Assembly (NCBI RefSeq): GCF_030403775.1 | Contig: NZ_JAQMWQ010000010.1 | Span: 1-64,000, forward strand | DNA: 64,000 bases | Reading direction: 5' to 3' | Source: Paenibacillus sp. BSR1-1 | GTDB taxonomy: Bacteria > Bacillota > Bacilli > Bacillales > Cytobacillaceae | Shown: in pieces, positions 1-8,348 of the stretch | Numbering within the stretch: the first letter of the stretch is position 1 | How the letters are laid out: the number at the start of each line of letters is the position of its first letter | Program-made: the position numbers and the translations under genes | Notes under the pieces: generated by a model | Databases searched by the model: none | The model's input: the letters and a program-made list of their open reading frames with translations, nothing else | Told to the model about the DNA's origin: nothing

Positions 1-93
1 CGCGGAAGGTGAAGAAGGTTGACCTCAAAATGAAAAACTGAGAAAACAAGAGAAAAAGAAAGCTTGTGTCCGGAATTAGGGGGCCAAACCGAA

Positions 94-226
94 TTCGCTG
101 ATAAATTCTATAAATTCGCTGATAAAATTTGATTCGCAAATAAAACCAGAGTTTTCGCAAATAAAATCAATAAATTCGCAATAAACTGGGGAAATTCGCA
201 AATAAAAGGACCTTTTCCGAAAATAA
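94..226. repeat. Array of TTCGC(A/T)(A/G)ATAAA motifs about every 20 bp
   Basis: The first 356 bases hold no convincing gene. A frame open at the left edge closes at position 22 and could be the last codons of an upstream gene. From 94 to about 226 a short motif, TTCGCTGATAAA or TTCGCAAATAAA, recurs at about 94, 115, 133, 154, 175, 195 and, degenerate, 214. The spacing of roughly 20 bp equals two helical turns, so all copies would face one side of the helix. The function is unknown. It may be a protein-binding array or a remnant of a dispersed intergenic repeat. Confidence 0.6.
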
Positions 227-356
227 GATCGAAAAATCGTTTTTACTTGCAAATGGATTATCTTTTGTAAAAAACAATAAAAATTTTGTTATTTGAATAC
301 TCCTGCTCAGAAGTGAATATGAAATTAAAGATTACGTCATAAAAAGGGAGAAAAGG

Positions 357-695
357 ATGGAGGCATTAAAAGTTATTAATCTTGGTATTCGATTCCTTTT
401 AGAAATCATGGTGCTTGTGATATTAGGCTATTGGGGATTTCATGTTTCACAAGGAACAATCATCAAAATCCTGCTTGGTATCGGAACACCCCTACTTGCA
501 GCAGTCATATGGGGAATGTTTGGGGCACCGAAGGCACCATACTTACAAAGTGGATTCGCGTTTTTAGGATTAGAGATTGTCATTTTTGGATTACCAGCAG
601 TAGCTTTGTGTTTTGCTGAAAAACAAACGCTAGCTTACATTTATGGTTTGATTGTAGTTATAAATCTAGTATTAATGAAAATTTGGCACCAATAA
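357..695 (+). CDS. YrdB/DUF2568 family small membrane protein
   Basis: This 112-residue, very hydrophobic protein has about four predicted membrane helices and matches the compact YrdB (DUF2568) pattern, with a conserved GxFGAPKAP segment near residues 55-62 after the second helix. The start has a GGGAGAAAAGG ribosome binding site just upstream. It stands alone, is followed at once by a bidirectional terminator and faces the ybdD-cstA pair tail to tail. No function is established for the family. Family assignment is by motif only. Confidence 0.75.
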   Translation: MEALKVINLGIRFLLEIMVLVILGYWGFHVSQGTIIKILLGIGTPLLAAVIWGMFGAPKAPYLQSGFAFLGLEIVIFGLPAVALCFAEKQTLAYIYGLIVVINLVLMKIWHQ

Positions 696-735
696 AAAAC
701 AGCCTGCCCACCTCTAAATAGGTGTCAGGCTGTTT
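695..735. terminator. Bidirectional intrinsic terminator
   Basis: AAACAGCCTG and CAGGCTGTTT arms enclose an inner CACCT/AGGTG stem, with A- and T-rich flanks on both sides. It can serve the DUF2568 gene on the plus strand and ybdD on the minus strand. Confidence 0.85.
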
Positions 736-740
736 TCGGT

Positions 741-944
741 TTAACAGCATCTGGATACTTTTCCGCCCTTTGCGTTGTACCGGGCTTCCTGTGCCTCACA
801 GAAAAATTCTTTTCGTGATTTTATGGACTCGCCAGGGTGATGCAATTCCATATGCTTAACGTAGGTTTCGTAGCTGGGAACACCAACTAGCAGACTAATA
901 AATTGTTTTCTGAAGGAGTTAAGTTCCTTTAATTTATTAAGCAT
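741..944 (-). CDS. YbdD/YjiX family protein, CstA partner
   Basis: This 67-residue protein belongs to the small YbdD/YjiX (DUF466) family that is encoded next to CstA-type transporters. The family pattern is visible: VGVPSYETYVKHM, then HHPGE, then a C-terminal basic and cysteine-containing tail (GGKVSRCC). The ATG at 944 was chosen because AAAGGAGA lies about 10 bases before it; an upstream in-frame ATG at 977 lacks a comparable site. The gene overlaps the end of cstA by 8 bases, so the two are translationally coupled. Its role in CstA transport is inferred from gene pairing. Confidence 0.85.
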   Translation of the reverse strand: MLNKLKELNSFRKQFISLLVGVPSYETYVKHMELHHPGESIKSRKEFFCEAQEARYNAKGGKVSRCC

Positions 945-3012
945 ATTTTTGGAAATCTCCTTTGTCACGAGGCACATATGGCGATTCGTGCAGTGGTAAT
1001 TTGTGGTTAGAGATTACTTTAAACCATATACGAATGGCTGAGATTAATACAACAATGACAACTGCCATGAATATTCCTGTAAGGGTGGCATCAACATAAT
1101 CATTAATTAAAACTTGTTTCATTTGCGCGGCCGTCGTTGCTGGAGCAAGTACCTTGCCGCCATCATATGCCTCTTTAAAAATTTTCGCATGTGACAAGAA
1201 GCCGATCTTTGGATTGTCATGGAATAATTTTTGCCATCCTGCTGTCAACGTAACGATTAACAGCCAGGTTGTCGGCAGTAAAGTAACCCACACATATGCT
1301 TTTTTGCCCATCTTATAAAGAATGGTTGTTCCGAGAAGAAGGGCAATAGCCGCCAGCATTTGATTGGCAATACCGAATAACGGCCAAAGAGTATTGATTC
1401 CGCCGAGCGGGTCAATGACACCTTGATACAAGAAGTAACCCCAGAAGAGGACGCATAGCGCCGTGGCAATTAGGTTTGGAATAAGCGCTTCTGTTTTGGC
1501 AAATGGTTTATAAGCAGTTCCAATCAAGTCCTGGATCATAAAGCGTCCAACACGAGTTCCCGCATCAATGGTTGTTAAGATGAATAACGCTTCAAAAAGG
1601 ATGGCGAAATGGTACCAAAATGCCATTAAGGCCTTCCCGCCAATTACTTTTGAGAAAATAACAGCCATCCCAATCGCAAGTGTTGGTGCACCGCCAGTTC
1701 TTGAGAGGATGGTTTGTTCTCCGACATTGCTGGCGATTGTTTTTAAATCATCAGGAGTGACCGTAAAACCCCAGCTTGATACGGTAGTGGCAGCTTGAAC
1801 AACATCTGTCCCGATTAAGGCAGCCGGACTGTTTATTGCAAAATAAACTCCAGGATGGAGCACACATGCTGCAATCATCGCCATGACGGCTACAAACGAT
1901 TCAGTCAGCATGGCACCATAGCCAATCGGGCGGGCATGTGATTCTGTTTCAATCATTTTTGGCGTAGTACCGGAAGAGACCAGTGCATGGAATCCAGAAA
2001 CAGATCCACAGGCAATAGTAATAAATAGGAAAGGGAAAAGGTTTCCAGCAAACACCGGACCTGTTCCATCAATAAACTTTGTAACGCCAGACATTTCAAG
2101 GTTTGGGGCAACAATAATAATGCCCAACGCAAGGGCCAAGATTGTCCCAACCTTTAGGAAAGTACTTAAATAATCACGAGGAGCCAGAAGCAGCCATACA
2201 GGTAAGACGGATGCCACAAATCCATAGATAATCATCATAATGGCGATCGTTTCACCTTTAAAGGTAAACATGGCTGCAAGTGTAGGATTTTCAGCAACTG
2301 TTTGCCCAAAGAATAAGGAAAGGAGCAAAAGCACAATGCCAATCACTGATGCCTCACCCACACGGCCTGGACGAATAAAGCGCATATAAATACCCATAAA
2401 AATGGCAATCGGAATCGTTGCGGCGATTGTGAACATTCCCCATGGACTGCCTACAAGCGCTTTCACAACTACCAATGCTAAAACGGCTAATAAAATAATC
2501 ATAATACCTAAAATACCAATCATTGAAACAATGCCTGTGAATTTACCCATCTCATCCTTGATCATTTCACCTAAAGATTTACCGTTTCGGCGCATGGATC
2601 CAAACAGAATAATAAAGTCCTGAACAGCTCCTGCTAATACAACACCGACAACAATCCAAAGGGTTCCGGGCAAATATCCCATTTGAGCTGCTAAGATTGG
2701 ACCTACTAATGGACCGGCACCGGCAATTGCTGCGAAGTGGTGTCCAAATAGAACCCATTTGTTGGTGGGAACATAGTCTTTACCATCGTTATGTATTTCT
2801 GCTGGTGTTTTCCTTGAATCATCAAGCTGGAAAACCTTTTGGGCAATAAACTTGCTGTAAAAGCGGTAAGCAATCGCATAGACGCAAACAGCAGCTGTTA
2901 ACAGCCAAATGGCATTGATGCTTTCTCCATTATTTAAGGCCATTACCGCAAATCCTGCTGCACCCAAGGCTGCAATTACACCCCAGATTAATATGGATTT
3001 TAATGCTTTCAA
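937..3012 (-). CDS. cstA: Carbon starvation protein A family transporter
   Basis: A polytopic membrane protein of about 691 residues, the usual length for CstA/BtsT. Family members import peptides or pyruvate during carbon limitation. The CstA signature is clear in the N-terminal third: FYSKFIAQKVFQLDD, NDGKDYVPTNKWVLFGHHFAAIAGAGPL written in segments, and GPILAAQMGY. The TTG at 3012 is preferred because AAAGGTGG lies 8 bases upstream; a GTG at 3024 sits inside that site. The downstream partner is ybdD. A second, shorter CstA paralogue lies at 14505-16298. Which of pyruvate or peptides is the substrate cannot be decided from sequence alone. Confidence 0.9.
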   Translation of the reverse strand: MKALKSILIWGVIAALGAAGFAVMALNNGESINAIWLLTAAVCVYAIAYRFYSKFIAQKVFQLDDSRKTPAEIHNDGKDYVPTNKWVLFGHHFAAIAGAGPLVGPILAAQMGYLPGTLWIVVGVVLAGAVQDFIILFGSMRRNGKSLGEMIKDEMGKFTGIVSMIGILGIMIILLAVLALVVVKALVGSPWGMFTIAATIPIAIFMGIYMRFIRPGRVGEASVIGIVLLLLSLFFGQTVAENPTLAAMFTFKGETIAIMMIIYGFVASVLPVWLLLAPRDYLSTFLKVGTILALALGIIIVAPNLEMSGVTKFIDGTGPVFAGNLFPFLFITIACGSVSGFHALVSSGTTPKMIETESHARPIGYGAMLTESFVAVMAMIAACVLHPGVYFAINSPAALIGTDVVQAATTVSSWGFTVTPDDLKTIASNVGEQTILSRTGGAPTLAIGMAVIFSKVIGGKALMAFWYHFAILFEALFILTTIDAGTRVGRFMIQDLIGTAYKPFAKTEALIPNLIATALCVLFWGYFLYQGVIDPLGGINTLWPLFGIANQMLAAIALLLGTTILYKMGKKAYVWVTLLPTTWLLIVTLTAGWQKLFHDNPKIGFLSHAKIFKEAYDGGKVLAPATTAAQMKQVLINDYVDATLTGIFMAVVIVVLISAIRIWFKVISNHKLPLHESPYVPRDKGDFQKYA

Positions 3013-3267
3013 ACATATCGCCACCTTTTGCTAAAATATGACAATAGTATAATTTATTTTTTAGAAAATTTAAATAATTATTTTTTCCTAAATTAAACAT
3101 TTTTGTGAATCTTTAAATCAAAGTTTTGTTAAACTTAGTGGTTGATTTGGGGCCTTCCGCTTCAATTAACAATGTCTTTAATACAGCCTAAATCAAAAGA
3201 TAATTGCTTCAAACCTTTGTTTTGATTAAACTTAGAAACAAATGTTGAAATATGTGGTGAAAAATTA

Positions 3268-4029
3268 ATGGAAAAACAAGTTGAACAAACCTATGACATT
3301 ATGGAGGTCTGCCTGCTAGCTGGAAAAGTCATGCTTCAAAGCGGCGGAGAAACGTATCGGGTTGAGGATACAATGATGCGGATTGCCGCCTCCTTTGGCA
3401 TTGAAAAAACACATAGTTATGTAACTCCGACCGGTATCATTTTTTCTGCTGAAGGAGCGGAACCGACAAAGACTAAGCTAATCAGGATTTCCGAACGGTC
3501 CACTGATTTGAAGAAGGTCGCTATGGTAAACAGCGTTTCACGAAGAATTAGCAGCGGCGAATTGAAACTTGAAGAAGCATTAAATCAATTAAAAGAAATT
3601 GATTCTTTAAATCTTACTTTTCCTTTTATGGTTCAAGTGGCTGCTGCATCCTTAGCAAGCGGCTGTTTTATGATTATGTTTAATGGGGGCTGGAATGATT
3701 TTATCCCCTCGCTTATTTCTGGTGGGATTGGGTATCTTAGTTTTATATATTTTCACCGGTTCATCCCAATTAAGTTTTTCTCGGAGTTTTTAGCTTCGTT
3801 CGTAATTGGGTTGATGTCTTTTATTTTTGTAAAAATTGGTATTGGCCACCAATTGGATAAAATCATTATCGGTTCGGTCATGACCTTAGTTCCGGGGCTT
3901 TTAGTAACGAATGCAATCAGGGATTTAATGGCAGGACATTTAGTTTCCGGACTGTCAAAAGGGGCAGAAGCATTTTTGACGGCCTTTGCCATTGGTGCAG
4001 GAATTGCAGTAGTTCTATCATTTTTGTAA
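3268..4029 (+). CDS. Threonine/serine exporter family, ThrE N-terminal half (YjjP-like)
   Basis: A 253-residue protein of the DUF1212/ThrE N-terminal family. A soluble N-terminal part (about residues 1-120) carries the family motif LQSGGETYRVEDTM and a VTPTGI segment, followed by about five hydrophobic helices. In Corynebacterium ThrE is one polypeptide; here, as in E. coli YjjP/YjjB, it is split, with the other half 12 bases downstream. Together the two likely form an inner-membrane exporter of small amino acids or dicarboxylates. Transport direction and substrate are inferred from the family. Confidence 0.85.
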   Translation: MEKQVEQTYDIMEVCLLAGKVMLQSGGETYRVEDTMMRIAASFGIEKTHSYVTPTGIIFSAEGAEPTKTKLIRISERSTDLKKVAMVNSVSRRISSGELKLEEALNQLKEIDSLNLTFPFMVQVAAASLASGCFMIMFNGGWNDFIPSLISGGIGYLSFIYFHRFIPIKFFSEFLASFVIGLMSFIFVKIGIGHQLDKIIIGSVMTLVPGLLVTNAIRDLMAGHLVSGLSKGAEAFLTAFAIGAGIAVVLSFL

Positions 4030-4041
4030 GGGTGGATAAAA

Positions 4042-4488
4042 TTGGCTATACTAGCACAGTTAATCACAAGTTTTATTGCAACAGGTGCATTTGGCATAAT
4101 TTTTAATGCACCAAAAGAATCTTTAGTAAAATGTGGACTTATAGGAATGGGCGGCTGGCTCATTTACTATCTTCTCGAGGATTTTTCAGGTGATGCCGTT
4201 TTTGCTACTTTGGCTGCGACTGTTTTTGTGGCAGTCATTAGTCAGGAGCTGGCAAAGTTTTATAAAATGCCTGTCATCATTTTTAGTGTAGCCGGGATTA
4301 TACCTTTAGTGCCTGGCGGTCTAGCGTATGATGCGATGAGGAATTTTGTTGAAAACGATTATAATTCTGCTTTGGGCTCTGCAGCAAAAGTACTCATGCT
4401 TGCCGGATCGATTGCCTTCGGTTTAGTTTTTTCTGAAGTAATTAACCAGTTATTAAAAAAGCTTCATCTAAATAAAACACGAACTTAA
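4042..4488 (+). CDS. Threonine/serine exporter family, ThrE C-terminal half (YjjB-like)
   Basis: A 148-residue membrane protein with four to five helices and the ThrE_2 motif PVIIFSVAGIIPLVPGGLAY, split here at IFSVAGIIPLVPGG (about residues 84-97). It starts with TTG, 8 bases after AAGGGTGG, and is 12 bases behind the YjjP-like gene, so both are in one operon and probably form one complex. A strong terminator follows. The pair is complete and undamaged. Confidence 0.85.
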   Translation: MAILAQLITSFIATGAFGIIFNAPKESLVKCGLIGMGGWLIYYLLEDFSGDAVFATLAATVFVAVISQELAKFYKMPVIIFSVAGIIPLVPGGLAYDAMRNFVENDYNSALGSAAKVLMLAGSIAFGLVFSEVINQLLKKLHLNKTRT

Positions 4489-4491
4489 TCA

Positions 4492-4531
4492 AAATGCTCT
4501 TTTGCTCGATCTGCAAAAGAGCATTTCTTTT
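4492..4531 (+). terminator. Intrinsic terminator of the exporter operon
   Basis: AATGCTCTTTTGC and GCAAAAGAGCATT form a perfect 13-bp stem around a 7-base loop, followed by TCTTTT. Confidence 0.9.
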
Positions 4532-4677
4532 AAGGAAAACTTAAGGTAATCCGATTATTCTCTAATTGGAAATGAATTTCCTTTATCGTTTACAGATTTT
4601 TTGGTATGGTAATAAAGTAGTATATTACTAGTATGAATTTTCAGCCAAGTCTATAACAAGGATGGAATTAATCGGAT

Positions 4678-5424
4678 ATGAAAAAAACGTTGATTATCGG
4701 TATTATTTTATTAATAACCTTTTTTAGCGCCAAAAGTATTTTGGCGGTAAAGTCGAGCGAGGCTTTACCAGCATTTAAGGCTGTTAATACACCACTGATT
4801 ACGAGAGAGGTAGCTTTACAGAAAGAAAGCCCTATTTTACCTGATAGTAAACTATTAGATGTACCTTTGTTAAATCAAATGGATAAACCGCTTTTATATA
4901 ATGGGTGCGAGGTTACTAGCCTAGCGATGATTTTGAATTACAGTGGGGTAAACGTGACGAAAAACGAATTGGCGAAAAATATTAAAACGGTTCCGTTAAC
5001 CTACAGAAATGGCAAGAAGGGAAATCCAAATGCAGGGTTTGTTGGAGATATGGCACACGGTCCTGGTTTAGGTGTTTATAATGGTCCTGTCTATGAGCTA
5101 GCGCAGAAATATGCAGGTGATAAAGCAGTCAATTTAACTGGCAGTCCGTTTACGGATTTATTAAAGAAGGTAAGCCAGGGTCATCCAGTTTGGATTATTA
5201 CTACGACTAACTTCGCTCCCGTTTCTGTCTTTCAAACATGGGATACCCCGCAAGGAAAAATCGACATTACCTTTAGTGAACACAGTGTCGTGATAACAGG
5301 CTACGATGAAAATTATATCTATATTAACGATCCATATGGAACAAAAAATAAAAAATTGGATCGAGACAATTTTATTAAAGCATGGGAGAAAATGGAAAAA
5401 CAAGCAATTATTATAGAAAACTAA
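4678..5424 (+). CDS. Secreted C39-family cysteine peptidase-like protein
   Basis: A 248-residue exported protein. Residues 1-24 form a signal peptide (MKKT followed by a hydrophobic stretch). The C39_2 papain-like fold is marked by NGCEVTSLAMIL with the predicted nucleophile Cys77, SEHSVVITGYDENYIYINDP with predicted His202, and Asp218. It resembles Bacillus YvpB. It probably acts outside the membrane on a peptide or cell-wall target. It is monocistronic, flanked by terminators. Catalytic activity is inferred from the intact Cys-His-Asp pattern. Confidence 0.8.
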   Translation: MKKTLIIGIILLITFFSAKSILAVKSSEALPAFKAVNTPLITREVALQKESPILPDSKLLDVPLLNQMDKPLLYNGCEVTSLAMILNYSGVNVTKNELAKNIKTVPLTYRNGKKGNPNAGFVGDMAHGPGLGVYNGPVYELAQKYAGDKAVNLTGSPFTDLLKKVSQGHPVWIITTTNFAPVSVFQTWDTPQGKIDITFSEHSVVITGYDENYIYINDPYGTKNKKLDRDNFIKAWEKMEKQAIIIEN

Positions 5425-5430
5425 AGTGCA

Positions 5431-5461
5431 TGGCCTGATTGGAGAATCAGGTCATTTTTTC
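5431..5461 (+). terminator. Intrinsic terminator of the C39 peptidase gene
   Basis: GGCCTGATT and AATCAGGTC arms enclose a short loop and are followed by ATTTTTT. Confidence 0.85.
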
Positions 5462-5475
5462 TTGCAAAATTGGAC

Positions 5476-5507
5476 GAAGGCAGAGGAATTATAGTCCCTC
5501 TGCCTTC
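5476..5507. terminator. Second strong hairpin behind the peptidase gene
   Basis: GAAGGCAGAGG and CCTCTGCCTTC form an 11-bp perfect stem around a 10-base loop. The T-run after it is broken (TATTTGCTTT), so it may be a weak terminator, a backup to the one at 5431, or part of the structured region that follows. Confidence 0.6.
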
Positions 5508-5610
5508 TATTTGCTTTGGTTCGTAATTTGAACCATTATTGTAACTTGTGATTGGTTGCGCATATCTAGTCAGCCATCGCAAGGTAAAAATTTATATATT
5601 ATCGTTGTTT

Positions 5611-5733
5611 ATAAAAAACAAGCTTGCCGCGGTTATTCTTCCACCTGATGGTTTTATACCTAAACGATGTAAGCCCTACCTCTCTTACATCCTAACGGCT
5701 CCGAAGCCGATCCAGTGTGAATAAGTTTTTTAT
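5611..5733. ncRNA. Candidate structured RNA, family unrecognised
   Basis: This gene-free stretch has more structure than random AT-rich DNA. Outer arms ATAAAAAAC (5611-5619) and GTTTTTTAT (5725-5733) are perfectly complementary. Inside lie GATGTAAG/CTTACATC (5666-5673 with 5684-5691) and CGGCT-CCGA-AGCCG (5696-5709). It is markedly richer in GC than its flanks and ends in a T-run in either orientation. It could be a small RNA, a cis-regulatory element or a dispersed repeat. It matches no riboswitch consensus that I recognise. The bases from 5734 to 5862 are AT-rich without visible features. Confidence 0.4.
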
Positions 5734-5862
5734 TTTAAAACATAAGCAGAATGCCAGAAAAATTCTTACATTGCGTTATTTTATCTTTTACAAGTTACTA
5801 TTAATAAAGCACAAGATATTATTATATATTCTTTATGTCGTTTTGTCAAATTATTATTTTTT

Positions 5863-5932
5863 AGGAGGATTTGTATGTAAGTTCCTCTAAATAAATGAAG
5901 TATTAAATAAATTGAGGAGGAACCGATTTATG
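5863..5932 (+). promoter_or_regulatory. Leader with start-stop mini-ORF and hairpin over the next ribosome binding site
   Basis: AGGAGG at 5863-5868 is followed 6 bases later by ATG TAA (5875-5880), a start codon directly followed by stop. The next bases GTTCCTC (5881-5887) are complementary to GAGGAAC (5917-5923), which overlaps the AGGAGG of the dioxygenase gene starting at 5930. Ribosome occupancy of the start-stop site could therefore open or close the downstream site. The elements are seen; the regulatory role is inferred. Confidence 0.45.
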
Positions 5933-6733
5933 AATCCCTTTGTTTTTGCCTGCATCACTCCACATGGAGGAGAAATTATTCCAGAACTGCAGGGGGAATT
6001 ACCAGAAAGAATGTCCCTGACAAGAGGAAATATGGAAAAGCTGGGTGCCCGAATGTCGGAGGCACAACCCGAATGCATCATCATCCTCACTCCTCACGGC
6101 ACGAGAATCAATGGTCAATTTGCTATTACAGATTCTGAAAGAATGGCAGGAATGGTTGAAGAAAATGGAGCAGTTTTTTATTTGGAACGGAGGGTGGAAA
6201 GAGACCTGGCAAAATTGGTTTGCCAATTCGCGTTGGAAGATGAGATACCAGCAGCTGCGATTAATTTTGGAACGGCAGCTGGAGATTTTTCATGCTTGCC
6301 GCTTGATTGGGGAACAATTGTGCCGCTTCGGTTTATGCCGAATATACCAATTGTCGTGATAAACCCATCAAGGGAACTTTCTTATCAGAAACATATTGAG
6401 TTCGGGAAATCGTTAAGGAAAGCAGTCCAAGCTTCAAACATGCGGGTAGGTTTGATTGCCAGCTGTGATTGGGCCCATGCCCATGATGAAAATGGACCTT
6501 ATGGATTTGATCCCGCAGCTAAAAACCTCGATAAATTAGTGGTTGAACTAATCAAAACTAATTAATTGGAAAAAATGGCAGATCTTGAACGTGACTTTAT
6601 TGGGGCTGCTAAACCAGATGGAATTTGGCAGACATTAATACTCGCCGGGGCGATCCCGTCTGAAGAACGGAGAGTTGAGTTTTTATCGTATGAAGTACCA
6701 ACCTATTTTGGACTAATCTGTGCAAAATTTTAG
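5930..6733 (+). pseudogene. LigB-type extradiol dioxygenase, interrupted by an in-frame stop
   Basis: The gene encodes a class III extradiol ring-cleavage dioxygenase/DODA-like protein (LigB family). Predicted metal or catalytic histidines are present: His12 in TPHGGE, His56 in TPHGTR, and His183/His185 in DWAHAH. ATG 5930 was chosen because AGGAGG lies 9 bases upstream. The reading frame meets TAA at codon 212 (6563-6565), yet the same frame stays open for another 55 codons to TAG 6731-6733. That extension (LEKMADLERDF, then AAKPDGIWQ, then SYEVPTYFGLICAKF) reads like a normal C-terminus. A CAA to TAA change is the simplest explanation. The 211-residue product keeps the histidines, so partial function is possible. 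Confidence 0.75.
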
Positions 6734-6892
6734 GCTTAACGAAAAGACCGATGCCACGATTCCTGTTGAAAAATTCTTTTTACAAATAATGATTTCATTA
6801 TTAATTTTCCCCCTTTAATAAACTGTATAGTAAAATTAGAAAAATAAGGTATAGGAGAAATTTTATGGTTATTAAAGAGGAGTGGGGCATTG

Positions 6893-7921
6893 ATGATATT
6901 TTTTCGGAAATTATTTTTAACGGCGTCCCGGTACCGCTACAGAACAGTTTTGGTGTTTACAATCTTTTATATTGTGATAAATGCTGAAATTATGAGAGTT
7001 CTCGAGCCGAAGACCTTTGAAAATACCTTCCATGCCGTTTGGTGGATTTTAACGACCATGACAACGGTAGGTTATGGAGATGTTTTTCCTACGACGCAGC
7101 TAGGAAGGATTTGGGCTATGCTCATTGTTTATACATTGGGGATTGGAGTGTTTGGTACGGTGATTGGCATGATTGTCGATGGTGTTTCCCAGTATAAACG
7201 GCTGAAGGAGGAAGGGAAAATGACTTTTAGAGGAGAAAATCATTTTGTTATTGTTGGCTGGACGGCTAAAAGCAAGAATACCATAAAGGAACTGTTTATT
7301 GCAGAACCTAGAACTGAAATTGTTCTGATAGATGAATTGGAAAAGACTCCCTATGAACATGAACGGTTTCTTTATATTCAAGGGAGTCCAACTGATGAAG
7401 ACATTTTGAGGAAAGCAAAGATTGAAAAAGCAAAAGCGGTTCTGTTGTTTGCTCCAGATGGTATCGACAATCCGGATCTGGCGGATGGAAAAACACTTTT
7501 AGTAGCTTCCTCGATTGAACGGTACGATGACGGCACGGAAAAAGAGATTTATACGATTGCAGAGATATTAAATGAAAAGCATGTTGGTAATTTCAAGCAT
7601 GTTAAAATTGATGAATTTATCCTTTCGCACGAATCTGTATCCAATCTGATGGCAAAATCTGCTCAGACGAAAGGAGCCAGCCATCTCTTTACACAATTAT
7701 TAAGCCGCAAAGATGGTGAGGATGGAAGTGATTTATGGGAGGTTGAAGTTAATCCAGAATGGAAAACATATGGAGAGGCATATGAAAGTCTTAAGCAAAA
7801 AGGTGCACAATTAATTGCAGACCGAAGCGATTTAAACATTTTGAAAAAATGGCAAGAACCTCTTCCTAAGGACGCAAGGTTATTTGTCATTTGCGATAAG
7901 AAAACCTACCAGGCCATTTAA
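6893..7921 (+). CDS. YugO-like potassium channel with RCK domain
   Basis: A 342-residue protein with one helix (about 17-32), a pore loop with selectivity filter TVGYGD (58-63), a second helix, then a cytoplasmic RCK/TrkA-N domain opening with HFVIVGWTAKS. It resembles Bacillus YugO, the channel behind K+-based electrical signalling in biofilms. ATG 6893 is 10 bases from AGAGGAG; a TTG at 6890 is also possible. It is monocistronic with a strong terminator. Ion selectivity is inferred from the canonical filter. Confidence 0.88.
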   Translation: MIFFRKLFLTASRYRYRTVLVFTIFYIVINAEIMRVLEPKTFENTFHAVWWILTTMTTVGYGDVFPTTQLGRIWAMLIVYTLGIGVFGTVIGMIVDGVSQYKRLKEEGKMTFRGENHFVIVGWTAKSKNTIKELFIAEPRTEIVLIDELEKTPYEHERFLYIQGSPTDEDILRKAKIEKAKAVLLFAPDGIDNPDLADGKTLLVASSIERYDDGTEKEIYTIAEILNEKHVGNFKHVKIDEFILSHESVSNLMAKSAQTKGASHLFTQLLSRKDGEDGSDLWEVEVNPEWKTYGEAYESLKQKGAQLIADRSDLNILKKWQEPLPKDARLFVICDKKTYQAI

Positions 7922-7950
7922 AAAAACGCATCCACGGGATGCGTTTTTTT
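7922..7950. terminator. Bidirectional terminator
   Basis: AACGCATCC and GGATGCGTT arms around a 3-base loop lie between A-rich and T-rich runs, separating the converging channel and DUF350 genes. Confidence 0.9.
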
Positions 7951-8336
7951 CAATAGGTTAAACAGCCAGCAATCACAACGCCGATGGAAATCGATAAAAA
8001 CATAAGAAAAAGCCCGACTGCCTGATTATCTTCCTCGATGCTTTGGTTGACATTAAATCGTGGTGTCAGCCATTCTGCCAGGTAAAAAACTATAATCTGC
8101 GCGAGAATGCCAATCGCTCCCCAAATTACCATGTCCATGAGGGAGATCGAATTGGCAGCTGTTGAATACAAAACGATTGCAAGACCAAGGAGACGGCCGC
8201 CTAGTACATAGCTCGCTGCTTTATTTCCTTTCGCCATTAAAGAAAATTCCTTAACCTTTGTTGTTACTTCCATAAGAAAAAGTCCCACTAGTAAAAGCCC
8301 AAGCGATACGGCCAAGTATAATAAGAAATTTGCCAT
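7950..8336 (-). CDS. DUF350 family membrane protein (YjfL-like)
   Basis: A 128-residue protein with four predicted helices and the DUF350 pattern, including EVTTKVKEF after the first helix and a central TAANSISLMDMVIWG. ATG 8336 has GGGGGA upstream. It is the last gene of a three-gene operon with a glutathionylspermidine-synthase-like enzyme and a small lipoprotein, the same set as yjfL-yjfM-yjfC in E. coli. Its function is unknown; conserved linkage suggests that it acts with the ligase at the membrane. Confidence 0.8.
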   Translation of the reverse strand: MANFLLYLAVSLGLLLVGLFLMEVTTKVKEFSLMAKGNKAASYVLGGRLLGLAIVLYSTAANSISLMDMVIWGAIGILAQIIVFYLAEWLTPRFNVNQSIEEDNQAVGLFLMFLSISIGVVIAGCLTY

Positions 8337-8348
8337 TTACGTTCCCCC

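Noticed and set aside
3753-4163. 136-residue minus-strand frame across the exporter genes
   Set aside because: Antisense to two well-supported membrane protein genes, and typical of hydrophobic-gene shadows.
5611-5733. T-box, preQ1, SAM, lysine or c-di-GMP riboswitch
   Set aside because: None of the conserved cores of these classes is found on either strand.
6045-6359. 104-residue plus-strand frame inside the dioxygenase
   Set aside because: Out-of-frame shadow of the dioxygenase, which has clear family motifs.
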